Of a stretch of 64,000 bases of DNA, positions 8,667 through 17,102 are shown piece by piece; the stretch's first letter is position 1, and each line of letters starts with the position of its first letter. The stretch comes from Desulfovibrio sp. (GTDB lineage Bacteria; Desulfobacterota; Desulfovibrionia; Desulfovibrionales; Desulfovibrionaceae): positions 1-64,000 of the forward strand of contig JACQYS010000001.1 in assembly GCA_016208105.1 (NCBI GenBank), read 5' to 3'. The notes below the pieces were generated by a model that saw only the letters and a program-made list of their open reading frames with translations, made no database searches and was not told the DNA's origin. Position numbers and translations under genes: made by a program.

Positions 8667-9194
8667 ATGGTGTTCCGGTTTTATCTGGCCCTTCTTGTGG
8701 GCGTGTCTCTCCTGGCCTCAACCGCCGCGGGAGCTTTTGCCAAGGACATGTTCGAGGAAGAGGTGGACAAGGAAGCCCTCTCGGTGAAGCTCGCCCGGGA
8801 AACCACGGCTGGCGGCTACCCACTGGCCACGGTCGAGGAACTTAAGAAAATGCTTGATGAGAAGAAACCTCTGCTGGTGGTGGACACCATGCCTTTTGAG
8901 GCCAGTTTCAAGAAAGAGCATGTCCCTGGGGCGGTGTCTTTTGAATTTCCCATCGAACCTATGGAACAGTGGGACACCGCAAAAACGGGTGGCAAAAGCC
9001 CTCAGGATTTCGAAATACTCCTCGGACCAGACAAGAATAAGCTCATCGTGTTCTATTGTGGTTTCGTCAAATGCACTCGCAGCCACAACGGGGCTCTCTG
9101 GGCCAAAAAACTGGGTTACACCAATGTGGTACGCTTTCCCGGCGGCATCTACGCCTGGAAGGGAGCCAAATATCCGGTTGAAGATGTGAAATAA
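8667..9194 (+). CDS. Periplasmic rhodanese-like protein
   Basis: 175 residues with a signal peptide (about 1-25, cut after GAFA). The rhodanese domain spans about 55-170. The active-site loop reads FYCGFVKCTRSHNGA: C131 at the usual catalytic place, and a second cysteine C136 just before the R138-S pair. A CxxxxCxRS loop is longer than the classic CxxGxRS. It likely moves a persulfide sulfur or a thiol in the periplasm. It follows the MauE-like gene at once and has an AGGAGG ribosome site. Confidence 0.85.
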   Translation: MVFRFYLALLVGVSLLASTAAGAFAKDMFEEEVDKEALSVKLARETTAGGYPLATVEELKKMLDEKKPLLVVDTMPFEASFKKEHVPGAVSFEFPIEPMEQWDTAKTGGKSPQDFEILLGPDKNKLIVFYCGFVKCTRSHNGALWAKKLGYTNVVRFPGGIYAWKGAKYPVEDVK

Positions 9195-9220
9195 TTCTCG
9201 GCACCACCCTAAAGATTACC

Positions 9221-9259
9221 CGGTTTGCGCCGATAAAAGATTCGACACGGCGCAAACCG
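9221..9259 (+). repeat. 12-bp perfect inverted repeat in leader
   Basis: CGGTTTGCGCCG (9221-9232) and CGGCGCAAACCG (9248-9259), with 15 bases between, lie just before the ribosome site of the gene at 9278. There is no T run, so it is not a standard terminator. It may be an operator or an mRNA structure controlling the small gene. Confidence 0.6.
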
Positions 9260-9277
9260 TCTTCAGGGGAGGTGGCT

Positions 9278-9523
9278 ATGGCTATCGACAACAGCGGGAT
9301 GTCGGGTATATCCGGCATATCCGGTATGAGCAGCCTGCAATCAAGCATGGATAAGAAGGCTGCCAAACAGGAATTCGGAGCGGCGGTGGTGAAGACCACC
9401 CTTGATTACATGAATTCCGACCCTTTTGGGTCATCGGGCAAGAACTCGGATTACGATTTCCAGACCAAGGTCCTCGAAGGTGGCATGATCGCCAAGGGGA
9501 TGATGGTCAAAGGAAAGGTTTAA
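9278..9523 (+). CDS. Small Ser/Gly/Met-rich protein of unknown function
   Basis: 81 residues from ATG 9278, which has an AGGGGAGG ribosome site; GTG 9272 would overlap that site. The N terminus repeats a Ser-Gly-Ile/Met pattern (SGMSGISGISGMSS). An amphipathic helix AAKQEFGAAVVKTTLDYM follows, then a glycine-rich hydrophobic end. It faintly resembles small YjfB-like 'putative motility' proteins, but this is not firm. A 12-bp inverted repeat lies upstream and a terminator downstream, so it is its own unit. Confidence 0.6.
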   Translation: MAIDNSGMSGISGISGMSSLQSSMDKKAAKQEFGAAVVKTTLDYMNSDPFGSSGKNSDYDFQTKVLEGGMIAKGMMVKGKV

Positions 9524-9546
9524 CGAGCGGGTGCGCCGTCAAACAT

Positions 9547-9590
9547 GTGAGCCGACCTGGACAGTCTTCAGGCCGGCTCACTGATTTTTA
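9547..9590 (+). terminator. Terminator after the small Ser/Gly protein
   Basis: Arms GTGAGCCG... and ...CGGCTCAC close a hairpin of about 34 bases, followed by TTTTTA. It lies 24 bases past the stop at 9523. Confidence 0.65.
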
Positions 9591-9667
9591 GGAGAGATGG
9601 CTCAAAATTCTCCAGCAGGAGATGACAACCGCCTGACTGCCTGGAACGCTCATTCTCCGCGTGACCC

Positions 9668-10660
9668 TCAGGCCGTTTCCGTCAGGAAATCCGCATTGAC
9701 CACATTCTGAAACTGGCCTTTCAAAAATCCCCGGATGTTAGCGGCTGACATGCTCATGAGGCGTTTTCTGGCAGTAAGCGATGCCCAGGCCATATGTGGT
9801 GTGATGAGGCAGTTCTTGGCCGTAAGCAGCGGATTTGTGCTGTCTGGGGGCTCCACGGCAAGAACGTCCAGGGCGGCTCCGGCCAAATGACCGGAGTTCA
9901 GGGCGCCGGCGAGGTCAGCTTCGTTGATAAGCCTGCCACGTGCGGTGTTGATGAGGTAGCTGCCGGGTTTCATGAGCCCAAGAAGACTGGCGTTCACGAA
10001 TCCGTCGTTGCTTGCTGTCAGGGGGCAATGGAGAGTGACCACGTCGGCTCGCCTGAAAAGCTCTTCGCTGCTCGTAAAGGCGAAGTCAGGGGATGCCAGC
10101 GGCTCCTTGGGTCTTGGCGCGAAGGCGACCACCCTCATGCCGAAGGCCAGGGCCAGTTCAGCCACACGCTTTCCTATGCCCCCAAAGCCCACCACGCCCA
10201 AGGTCTTGCCGGCCAGTTCCACCTGCGGGGTGTCCCAAAAAGTGAACTCACCGCGTTTGTTCCACTCGCCCGCGCGCACAAGCCTGTCGTGCAGCTCAAC
10301 ACGCCGGACCAGGGCAAGGAGCTGGGCAATGACGAACTGGGCCACGGACTCGTACCCATAGCCCGGCACGTTGGAAACCGGAATGCCGCGTTTGCCAGCA
10401 AAGGCCACGTCGACAACGTCGTAGCCGGTGGCCAGAACGGTAATGAATTCACACGATTCAAGCTGGCCAAGAACCTCAGCCGTGAGGCGGGTCTTGTTGG
10501 TGACGACGATCCGCGCCCCCTTGGCCCTTTCCACGGTGAGTTCCGCCGGGGTGCGGTCGTACAGGGTGAACCGGCCCAGGGCGGCCACCTCGTCCCAGGG
10601 GTTGTCGCCGGGGTTGAGGGTTGCGCCGTCGAGGACAACAATGGAAGTTTTTTCGCTCAT
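9668..10660 (-). CDS. D-2-hydroxyacid dehydrogenase (NAD-dependent)
   Basis: 330 residues, family length. The nucleotide-binding motif is GFGGIG (158-163). The catalytic set is R241 (NTARG), E270 (AVEPP) and H289 (TPHMAW). It should reduce a 2-oxo acid to a D-2-hydroxy acid or the reverse, with NAD(P). The closest group by eye is glycerate/hydroxypyruvate reductase, but the substrate is not proved. It is last of three minus-strand genes (11589, 11103, 10660) with gaps of 12 and 5 bases, so probably one operon. Confidence 0.9.
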   Translation of the reverse strand: MSEKTSIVVLDGATLNPGDNPWDEVAALGRFTLYDRTPAELTVERAKGARIVVTNKTRLTAEVLGQLESCEFITVLATGYDVVDVAFAGKRGIPVSNVPGYGYESVAQFVIAQLLALVRRVELHDRLVRAGEWNKRGEFTFWDTPQVELAGKTLGVVGFGGIGKRVAELALAFGMRVVAFAPRPKEPLASPDFAFTSSEELFRRADVVTLHCPLTASNDGFVNASLLGLMKPGSYLINTARGRLINEADLAGALNSGHLAGAALDVLAVEPPDSTNPLLTAKNCLITPHMAWASLTARKRLMSMSAANIRGFLKGQFQNVVNADFLTETA

Positions 10661-10665
10661 GATTA

Positions 10666-11103
10666 TTACGAATTGGGTTTGTAGATTTCAAACGTTTGGG
10701 AGAGAATTTCCCCCTTCTGCGTTTCCACCTTGAGTTCCCAGTGGCCAGCAACCATCTCCCACGGTTCGGAGAAGGTGAAGATGACGTCGTATGTCTGGCC
10801 GTGCTGAATGGTAACCTCGGTGACGTAGTCCATTTGGGTTTTCGGCTTGGAGGGGTCGAGCAGGCCAGGAGTGGCGGTGACGATCCTGGCTTTCATGGGG
10901 CCGGCCTTGGCATCTTTCACCTTGAAGCGGAAGCCGAAGGAAACGCCCATTTCCCTGGGGATTCCGTTGGTCTGCTTTACCAGAGTGCTGTTTTTGAAGA
11001 TGCCGTACTCAACGATTTCAAGCTGGTTGGGGGTGTCGCCGAAACCCATCATGGAGCATGCCGTCAAGAAAAGCGGGAAAAGAATGACGAGAACCTTGCT
11101 CAT
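10666..11103 (-). CDS. Lipoprotein, DUF3859-like
   Basis: 145 residues. The start MSKVLVILFPLFLTAC carries a lipobox ending at C16, so it should be lipid-anchored. The mature part is a beta-rich domain with the pattern GIFKNSTLV near its start and GHWELKV ... LSQTFEI at its end, like DUF3859. Five bases separate it from the hydroxyacid dehydrogenase. Function unknown. Confidence 0.75.
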   Translation of the reverse strand: MSKVLVILFPLFLTACSMMGFGDTPNQLEIVEYGIFKNSTLVKQTNGIPREMGVSFGFRFKVKDAKAGPMKARIVTATPGLLDPSKPKTQMDYVTEVTIQHGQTYDVIFTFSEPWEMVAGHWELKVETQKGEILSQTFEIYKPNS

Positions 11104-11115
11104 CGCTACCTCTGC

Positions 11116-11589
11116 TTAGGGTTTGCCGAAGGCCAAGGCCTGGAGCGGGGTCTTGCCTTCGAAAAGGAAATCCGTCGCGGCCCTGTCGGTTTCTAGGATT
11201 TTGAGGCCGGAGACGGGTTGCGGGCTGTCCGTGCCCCCATGCAGCGACAGTGCTCTGTCAATGAAAGAGGCCAGAATGAAGCTGGCGCCCACGCTCACAA
11301 CTTCATCAGTTCCATCTTCGAAGACATGCAAGGGAAGAGTATACACGGCGTGTGTGGCATCCGAGAGCATGTTGCCTGTCTTCACCAGGGTGGCTACCAC
11401 ATTCTCCGGGAACATGCCCGCCCAACGGCTCAAGTACTTGATGAATCCCGGCTGGATGGCCAAGTAGTAGAAAGGGTCCACCTTGCAGGCCAGCGAGGTG
11501 CCAGGGGTGCCGAGTATGAACCCGGACTGCCGGTACTGCTCGCCGAGCGCCTTTTCCAGACGCTCCAGAGACTCGGAGTAGTCGATCAT
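11116..11589 (-). CDS. Conserved protein of unknown function
   Basis: 157 residues from ATG 11589 with a GGAGG ribosome site 6 bases before; the longer frame to 11628 is not needed. It begins MIDYSESLERLEKAL and has no signal peptide. A central stretch holds VDPFYYLAIQPGF and FPENVVATLVKTGN. I do not recognise a family. It leads the three-gene unit with the DUF3859 lipoprotein and the hydroxyacid dehydrogenase. Confidence 0.6.
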   Translation of the reverse strand: MIDYSESLERLEKALGEQYRQSGFILGTPGTSLACKVDPFYYLAIQPGFIKYLSRWAGMFPENVVATLVKTGNMLSDATHAVYTLPLHVFEDGTDEVVSVGASFILASFIDRALSLHGGTDSPQPVSGLKILETDRAATDFLFEGKTPLQALAFGKP

Positions 11590-11839
11590 GGGCCGCCTCC
11601 GTGGTGCGGTTCGTCCGATACACTCCACAGGTCAACGCTTCGGGATTTCTTACAGGTTTGCGGACGGGACGCAACCCCGGGAAACTTCGCGCCTTAAGCC
11701 TCACTGACGGTTGCAGGCTGGTGGCGTTCTCGTTACAAAGGCAGGCATGTGAGTGGAATTATCCGCCCTGAAGGCGGTGGCGTACGGCAGTCCTAGGCTA
11801 TCGAGGCTCAACCTCTAAAGGATACCACGGGAGACTGGC

Positions 11840-13918
11840 ATGCTTGACGTTCTGAAAAATCAGCGGACCTACGCTCTCATCGGCCACGGCGGTTGCGGCA
11901 AAACCACCGTGGCCGAAATGCTTCTTCTAGTTGCCGGGGCCACCCAGCGGCTGGGGAAGATCGAGGACGGCACCACCGCCCTGGATTACGAGCCTGAAGA
12001 GATCAAACGCCGTGGCTCAGTGCAGCCCGGCTTCGCCACCTTCCAGTGGAACAAGAATCGCCACTTCCTCATCGACACGCCGGGTGATTTGTCCTTCAAC
12101 GGAGACCTTGGCTACATCCTGGCTAGCGTGGACGCCGTGATTTTCGTGGTGGACGCGGTGGACGGAGTAAAGCCCCTGACCAGGAAGCTTTGGCAGGAGG
12201 TCTCCAAATTCCGCCTGCCCACGATATTTCTCATCACCAAGATGGACCGCGACCGGGCCGACTACGAGACGGCCTTAAATGGCATCAAGAACCAGCTCGG
12301 CGTGAAGCCCTTCCTTCAGAATATTCCCATCGGCAAGGCCGAAGACTTCAAGGGCGTGGTGAATATCGTCGAGAACAAGGCCTACGCCTTTGACGCCTCT
12401 GGCAAGGTGAGCGAGATCGCCATACCGGCTGACATGAAGGACGAGGTCGAGGGGCTGCGCGAATCCATGATGGAAGAGATCGCAGTGTGTGACGAAACCC
12501 TCATGGAGCGCTACCTGGAAGATCCCGCCAGCGTGACCCTGGACGACTTGGTATCTGCCACCAGAAAGGCCGTGGTCTGCGCCGAGTTGTATCCCGTGAT
12601 GGTGGCTTCGGGGCTCAAATGCATGGGCGGCCAGCGCATTCTGGACGCCGCGCAGCTCTTCTTCCCCTCGCCCCTGGACACCCCGGTGGGCGAAAAGAGC
12701 GTGGAAGGCGCTGACGGCTCCCTTCTCAAGGTCTCCCCGGATGGCCCCCCAGCTTGCTTTGTGTTCAAGACTCTTTTCGACCAGTTCGCGGGCCAGCTTT
12801 CAATTATGCGCGTGCTCTCCGGCACCGTGACCCCGGACGCCGCGCTCTTAAACCCCCGGTCCGACGCCAAGGAACGTTTCGGTGGCATCCTCTTCATGAC
12901 GGGCAAGGAGACCCATCCCTGCAAGGAACCCGTGGGCCCAGGAGCCATCATCGCCGTGGCCAAGCTGAAGGAAACGAAAACCGGGGACACCTTGTGCGAC
13001 GAAAAGAAACCCTTCGTCATGCTCAAACCCAAACTGCCCGAACCCATGATTTCCTACGCCCTGGCTCCGGCCGAGAAGGGCGACGAGGACAAGGTCTTCC
13101 AGGGCATGTCCAAGCTGTTGGACGAAGACATCACCTTGCGCCTCACCCGCAACGAGGAAACCGGCGACATGCTGCTCTCCGGCATGGGGCAGTCCCACAT
13201 TGAGTGCGCGGTGGAAAGGGCCAAGCGCCGTTTCAAGGTCAGCCCGGTTCTCAAGGCTCCAACCATTCCTTATCGTGAAACCGTGCGGGGCAAGGCCGAG
13301 GTCCAGGGACGCCACAAGAAGCAGACCGGCGGCCGTGGCCAGTTCGGCGACTGCTGGATCAGGATGGAAGGCAAGGGGCGAGGCGAAGGCTACGAGTTCA
13401 AGGACGCAATCGTGGGTGGCTCCATCCCCCGGCAGTACATTCCCGCTGTGGACAAGGGTGTGCAGGAGGCGGCAGCGCGCGGCGTAGTGGCCGGCTACCC
13501 CATGGTGGACTTCAAGGTGGAACTGTACGACGGCTCCTTCCACACGGTGGATTCCTCGGAAATGGCCTTCAAGATAGCCGGGTCCCTGGCATTCAAGGCG
13601 GCTTGCGAGAAGCTCAAGGTGGTGCTTTTGGAGCCCATCGCCCTGGTGAGCGTCTCCATTCCGGACAATTTCATGGGCGACGTGATCGGCGATCTCTCCA
13701 GCCGCCGGGGCAAGGTGCTCGGGTCGGATTCCACTGGAGGCGTCACGGAAGTGCAGGCCCACGTGCCCATGAGCGAAATGCAGGAATACGCAAAGACGCT
13801 TGGCTCCATGACCGGCGGCCAGGGGGCATTCACCATGGCCTTCGACCACTATGAGGACGCTCCGCCTCCGGTGGCCGAGAAGGTGATCGCGGAACACAAG
13901 AAGGCGAAGGAAGAATAA
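11840..13918 (+). CDS. Elongation factor G-like GTPase (EF-G2 type)
   Basis: 692 residues with the full EF-G layout: GTPase domain (G1 GHGGCGKT 15-22, G4 TKMD), domain II, and domains III-V ending in the QGAFTM stretch. Canonical EF-G would drive ribosome translocation. Here the switch II sequence is DTPGDLSF (79-86), with D83 where EF-G has the catalytic histidine of DTPGHVDF. G4 is TKMD rather than NKMD. These changes, and the absence of rpsL, rpsG and tuf around it, mark it as the second EF-G paralogue. Its role in translation is not settled in the family. Confidence 0.88.
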   Translation: MLDVLKNQRTYALIGHGGCGKTTVAEMLLLVAGATQRLGKIEDGTTALDYEPEEIKRRGSVQPGFATFQWNKNRHFLIDTPGDLSFNGDLGYILASVDAVIFVVDAVDGVKPLTRKLWQEVSKFRLPTIFLITKMDRDRADYETALNGIKNQLGVKPFLQNIPIGKAEDFKGVVNIVENKAYAFDASGKVSEIAIPADMKDEVEGLRESMMEEIAVCDETLMERYLEDPASVTLDDLVSATRKAVVCAELYPVMVASGLKCMGGQRILDAAQLFFPSPLDTPVGEKSVEGADGSLLKVSPDGPPACFVFKTLFDQFAGQLSIMRVLSGTVTPDAALLNPRSDAKERFGGILFMTGKETHPCKEPVGPGAIIAVAKLKETKTGDTLCDEKKPFVMLKPKLPEPMISYALAPAEKGDEDKVFQGMSKLLDEDITLRLTRNEETGDMLLSGMGQSHIECAVERAKRRFKVSPVLKAPTIPYRETVRGKAEVQGRHKKQTGGRGQFGDCWIRMEGKGRGEGYEFKDAIVGGSIPRQYIPAVDKGVQEAAARGVVAGYPMVDFKVELYDGSFHTVDSSEMAFKIAGSLAFKAACEKLKVVLLEPIALVSVSIPDNFMGDVIGDLSSRRGKVLGSDSTGGVTEVQAHVPMSEMQEYAKTLGSMTGGQGAFTMAFDHYEDAPPPVAEKVIAEHKKAKEE

Positions 13919-13954
13919 GTCAAGGCGCAAGCCCAAGGGACACAGTTGCAACAG

Positions 13955-13982
13955 AAAAACCCCGGGATTTCCCGGGGTTTTT
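13955..13982 (+). terminator. Terminator of EF-G2 gene
   Basis: Stem of about 12 bp, AAAACCCCGGGA/TCCCGGGGTTTT with a short T loop, ending in a T run. It lies 37 bases past the stop and can act in both directions for the converging flavoprotein gene. Confidence 0.85.
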
Positions 13983-14031
13983 CTATGGTGATATGTCAGG
14001 TAGATTGGTGCAGTTCCCTCTCTACTCCCAG

Positions 14032-14625
14032 CTACTTCTTGACCAACTCTCCCAACTGCCGGCCGAACTTCTCAGCTTTGGCCACAGCATCAGCATCTTT
14101 CACCACATCCCCTGGAGGATAGTGGCACAGCGGAAATAAGCAGGACAAAAACGGCGTTCCGATGCGTTTGGCCGGGATGGACCACTGGGTCTCAAGGACT
14201 TCCAGGTTCTCCTCCACCGTGCCGCCCCCGGTGGCCAAAAGCGCCAGGGGCTTGCCCTTGAGCGGCGAAAGAATCTCGTGGTTTTCCCCGAACTTTATCA
14301 TGCTGAACATGCGGTCGATGAACATCTTGGCCTGGGCCGGGTAGCTGAACCAGTAAACCGGCGTGGCCAGCACGATGGCGTCATACTCAGGCAGTGTGGC
14401 CATGGCCCGGGCCAGGCCGTCGTCCACGTGGCAGCCGAACCCTTCGCTCGCCTGGCATTTGTAGCAGGCGATGCATCCGGGGTGCTTGAATTCAAGCCTG
14501 GCCACGTCAATCTCGCCGGACTCCACTCCCATCTCGGCCAGAACCCCCATGGCCACCCGGGCCAGGGCGCGGGTGTTGCCTTTCTTTCGCGGGCTGCCGT
14601 GTATGAAGACGATCCGTTTGGCCAT
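14032..14625 (-). CDS. Flavodoxin-family iron-sulfur flavoprotein-like oxidoreductase
   Basis: 197 residues from ATG 14625. The N terminus VFIHGSPRKKGNTRALA is the FMN phosphate-binding loop of NADPH-dependent FMN reductases. Cysteines C51, C54, C57 (GCIACYKC) and C65 resemble the cluster-binding or redox motif of iron-sulfur flavoproteins. TPVYWFSYPAQAKMFIDR is the second FMN contact. It likely shuttles electrons in anaerobic redox or stress metabolism. The open frame extends to 14727, but that region overlaps the next gene. Confidence 0.85.
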   Translation of the reverse strand: MAKRIVFIHGSPRKKGNTRALARVAMGVLAEMGVESGEIDVARLEFKHPGCIACYKCQASEGFGCHVDDGLARAMATLPEYDAIVLATPVYWFSYPAQAKMFIDRMFSMIKFGENHEILSPLKGKPLALLATGGGTVEENLEVLETQWSIPAKRIGTPFLSCLFPLCHYPPGDVVKDADAVAKAEKFGRQLGELVKK

Positions 14626-14650
14626 GTATTCTCCGTAAAGTGTCTTTGGG

Positions 14651-15196
14651 TTAGATGCTTGCGGGTGAGGCCGTGGTGACCTCGAAGTCGCTGAGCAGCC
14701 ATTTCGTACCCTGGCGAGAAAAAACAAGCCGGAGAACGGAATTGCCGCGCATGGGGGTGGTGACCACGTACCGGTCGAACCCGATCAGTTCGGTCTTGGC
14801 CTGCCCGAAAAGCCGCTCGGCCGGTGTACGGGGAGACTTGCCTGGCAGCTCCGGAGCAGTGGCAGCCGCGCCGCGCAACATGGCCAGAATGGTCTCGGGC
14901 GTGGCCATACCTTGCGCCAGGGCGCCGACAACCGAGTCGGCCAGTGCCTGGCCGATAAGCCCCAGCAATCCCGGCACACCCTCTTTGGGTATTCCTCCGG
15001 ACAGCTTTGCCGCCTCGCGGTTCTTGATGTTGGAGCGAAGCGCCGCCAAGTCCAGGCACGGGGCGAGCATGGCCGCATCGTCGCGGTCCATTGCCATCTG
15101 CACGGTGTTGAAGGCTTTGCCGGGTTGGGCGTGCAGCCAGGCAGCGAAAACTCCAAGCGCGGCCATGGTCACGCAGAGTATGATGGTGTTGCGCAT
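14651..15196 (-). CDS. DUF2939-like membrane-anchored protein
   Basis: 181 residues from ATG 15196; ATGs at 15205 and 15232 are also in frame. One N-terminal hydrophobic segment (TIILCVTMAALGVFAAWL) is followed by a segment starting FNTVQMAMDRDDAAMLAPCLD and ending in a beta-rich part (VLRLVFSRQGTKWLLSDFEV). This is the plan of DUF2939 proteins. Probably anchored in the inner membrane with a periplasmic domain. It precedes the flavoprotein gene by 25 bases. Function unknown. Confidence 0.65.
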   Translation of the reverse strand: MRNTIILCVTMAALGVFAAWLHAQPGKAFNTVQMAMDRDDAAMLAPCLDLAALRSNIKNREAAKLSGGIPKEGVPGLLGLIGQALADSVVGALAQGMATPETILAMLRGAAATAPELPGKSPRTPAERLFGQAKTELIGFDRYVVTTPMRGNSVLRLVFSRQGTKWLLSDFEVTTASPASI

Positions 15197-15276
15197 GGTC
15201 GGCATATAGCACGAAGGGCCACGGGGCGCCACCCGAGCTGGTTTGACTTGGTTTCACCAGGGGACTAGGAAGGCCA

Positions 15277-15381
15277 ATGGACGCGGATTCTCCCGTGCTT
15301 ATAGGGATTGTGGTCGCGATATTGTTCGTGGCCCTGGCGCTTATGGGGAAAAAACCTCCCGGTGGCGGACCGAAGCCTTGA
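15277..15381 (+). CDS. Possible 34-residue membrane protein
   Basis: A short frame MDADSPVLIGIVVAILFVAL, then a KKPPGGGPKP tail, gives one membrane segment and a polar end. AGGAAGG lies a few bases before the ATG. It is 54 bases ahead of obgE and could be its first cistron. Such short frames can arise by chance, so this is a tentative call. Confidence 0.45.
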   Translation: MDADSPVLIGIVVAILFVALALMGKKPPGGGPKP

Positions 15382-15435
15382 CGCAGCGGGCCAAGCGCCG
15401 TATCGCCACCAGCTTCGGTAAAGAGGTTCATAACA

Positions 15436-16452
15436 ATGCGATTCGTGGACGAAGCAATAATAACGGTCGAGTCCGGAAAGGGCGGCCGGGGATGCGTGGC
15501 CTTTAGGCGCGAGAAGTTCATCCCCTTCGGCGGTCCCAACGGCGGGGACGGCGGCAAGGGAGGCGACGTGATCTTTCGCGTTTCCCCAAGCCTGCTCACC
15601 CTGTACGACCTGCGCCTCAAGCGCCGCTATGCGGCCAAGAACGGCCAAATGGGCCTGGGCAGCCAGTGCAACGGCAAGAACGCCGATGATCTGGTGGTGG
15701 AAGTGCCCAGGGGAACCCTGGTCTACGAGTTGAGCGAGGACGGTGAGCGTCTGGCCGCGGACCTGACCGACATCGGCCAGGAATGGGTGGCGGCCGAGGG
15801 CGGCAGGGGGGGCAAGGGCAACATGCACTTCAAGACCTCCACCAACCGGGCTCCGCGCTTCGCGCAGCCAGGCGAGCCGGGCGAGGAAAAGCGCCTGCGC
15901 CTGGAACTTCGCCTGCTGGCCGAGATCGGCATCATCGGGTTGCCCAACGCTGGCAAGTCCACGCTCATATCAGCCGTGTCCGCGGCAAAGCCGAAAATCG
16001 CTCCCTATCCCTTCACCACCCTGACCCCGAACCTGGGCGTCATCATGGGCGAGGACGGCCTGCAGCTGGTTGCCGCCGACATCCCGGGCCTGATCGAGGG
16101 AGCGCACGAGGGCCAGGGCCTGGGGCACGACTTCTTGAAACACGTCTCCCGCACCCGGGCGCTCGTGCATCTGCTGGCAGCCGAGGAAACAAGCGGGGAT
16201 GACCCCTTCGCTGGGTTTAGCCTGGTGGACGACGAACTCGTCCTCTACGATCCCGAGTTGGCCAAACGGCCGCAATTGCGCGCCGTGAACAAGATAGACA
16301 CCCTCTCCCCGGAGCGGCTTGAGGAACTCAAATCCGCGGCCAGGGAGCGGGGCCTGGACATCCGGTTCATTTCCGCCAAACACGGCAATGGGCTGGAGGA
16401 ATTGGTGGAAGCCATGTGGGCTCTTACCGCCAAGATGAAGGAGGAAGAGTGA
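15436..16452 (+). CDS. obgE: GTPase ObgE/CgtA
   Basis: 338 residues. The glycine-rich Obg domain (1-158) contains GGKGGDVIFR and GGRGGKGN. The G domain opens with GLPNAGKST (168-176) and includes DIPGLIEGAHEGQGLG and NKID. It associates with the large ribosomal subunit and couples growth to GTP level. The usual rplU-rpmA genes do not precede it directly here. The stop codon overlaps the ATG of the lipoprotein gene by one base, so the two are cotranscribed. Confidence 0.97.
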   Translation: MRFVDEAIITVESGKGGRGCVAFRREKFIPFGGPNGGDGGKGGDVIFRVSPSLLTLYDLRLKRRYAAKNGQMGLGSQCNGKNADDLVVEVPRGTLVYELSEDGERLAADLTDIGQEWVAAEGGRGGKGNMHFKTSTNRAPRFAQPGEPGEEKRLRLELRLLAEIGIIGLPNAGKSTLISAVSAAKPKIAPYPFTTLTPNLGVIMGEDGLQLVAADIPGLIEGAHEGQGLGHDFLKHVSRTRALVHLLAAEETSGDDPFAGFSLVDDELVLYDPELAKRPQLRAVNKIDTLSPERLEELKSAARERGLDIRFISAKHGNGLEELVEAMWALTAKMKEEE

Positions 16453-17069
16453 TGAAGCGTTTTCTTGCCACCTTCGCGGTGCTTGTTTCGTTTGCTATTC
16501 TTGCAGGCTGTTCCGCTGTGCCTCCGCAGAGCGTGAGCCTGGTTCCCCAAGTGAAGGCCCCCACAGGCAACGTGGGCAAGGGAAAAACAGTGGCCCTGAA
16601 GGTGGTCGACGCCCGCGGCGACAAGATCATAGGCTACCGCAACACGGACGGTTCCAGAACCGCGCCCATCACCGTGGAAGGAGACCTGACCAAGAGCCTG
16701 GGACAGGCCACCGAACGCACCCTCTCGGAACTGGGCTTCAAGCCCGCCCCCTACAAGGACGGCGCTCCGCTTTCCCTGGTGATCACCCTGCGTGAATTGC
16801 AGTACTCGGCCCAGAGTCTGACGGTCACCCGCAAGATTTCCGCCAAGTGCGTCCTGTCCGCGCGCGTGGTCAACGGGCCTGGCACCTGGGAAGGCTCGTT
16901 CCCGGTGAGCCAGGAGAAGGAGCTGGTCACCGCCCCGGACGAGAACGCCAACGCCAAGTTCATAAACGACGTGTTGTCCGAGTCCTTGAGCATGCTGCTT
17001 TCAGACCCCGAGATGGTGCAGTATCTTGGCAAGGACTACCTGCAGGGCAAGCCGATCAAGGGGGAGTAG
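16452..17069 (+). CDS. YajG-family lipoprotein
   Basis: 205 residues from ATG 16452, overlapping the obgE stop. The signal peptide ends in a lipobox LAGC (C19). The mature protein begins with a VKAPTGNVGKGKTVALKVVD stretch and continues as the YajG-like fold (GDLTKSLGQATERTLSELGF). It should sit on an inner or outer membrane as a lipoprotein. The cellular role of the family is not known. Confidence 0.78.
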   Translation: MKRFLATFAVLVSFAILAGCSAVPPQSVSLVPQVKAPTGNVGKGKTVALKVVDARGDKIIGYRNTDGSRTAPITVEGDLTKSLGQATERTLSELGFKPAPYKDGAPLSLVITLRELQYSAQSLTVTRKISAKCVLSARVVNGPGTWEGSFPVSQEKELVTAPDENANAKFINDVLSESLSMLLSDPEMVQYLGKDYLQGKPIKGE

Positions 17070-17102
17070 GCCGTCTGGAGGGCACTGCTCAGGCGTCTAT
17101 TC

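Noticed and set aside
12848..13951. 367-codon open frame opposite EF-G2
   Set aside because: Antisense shadow with no recognisable motif.
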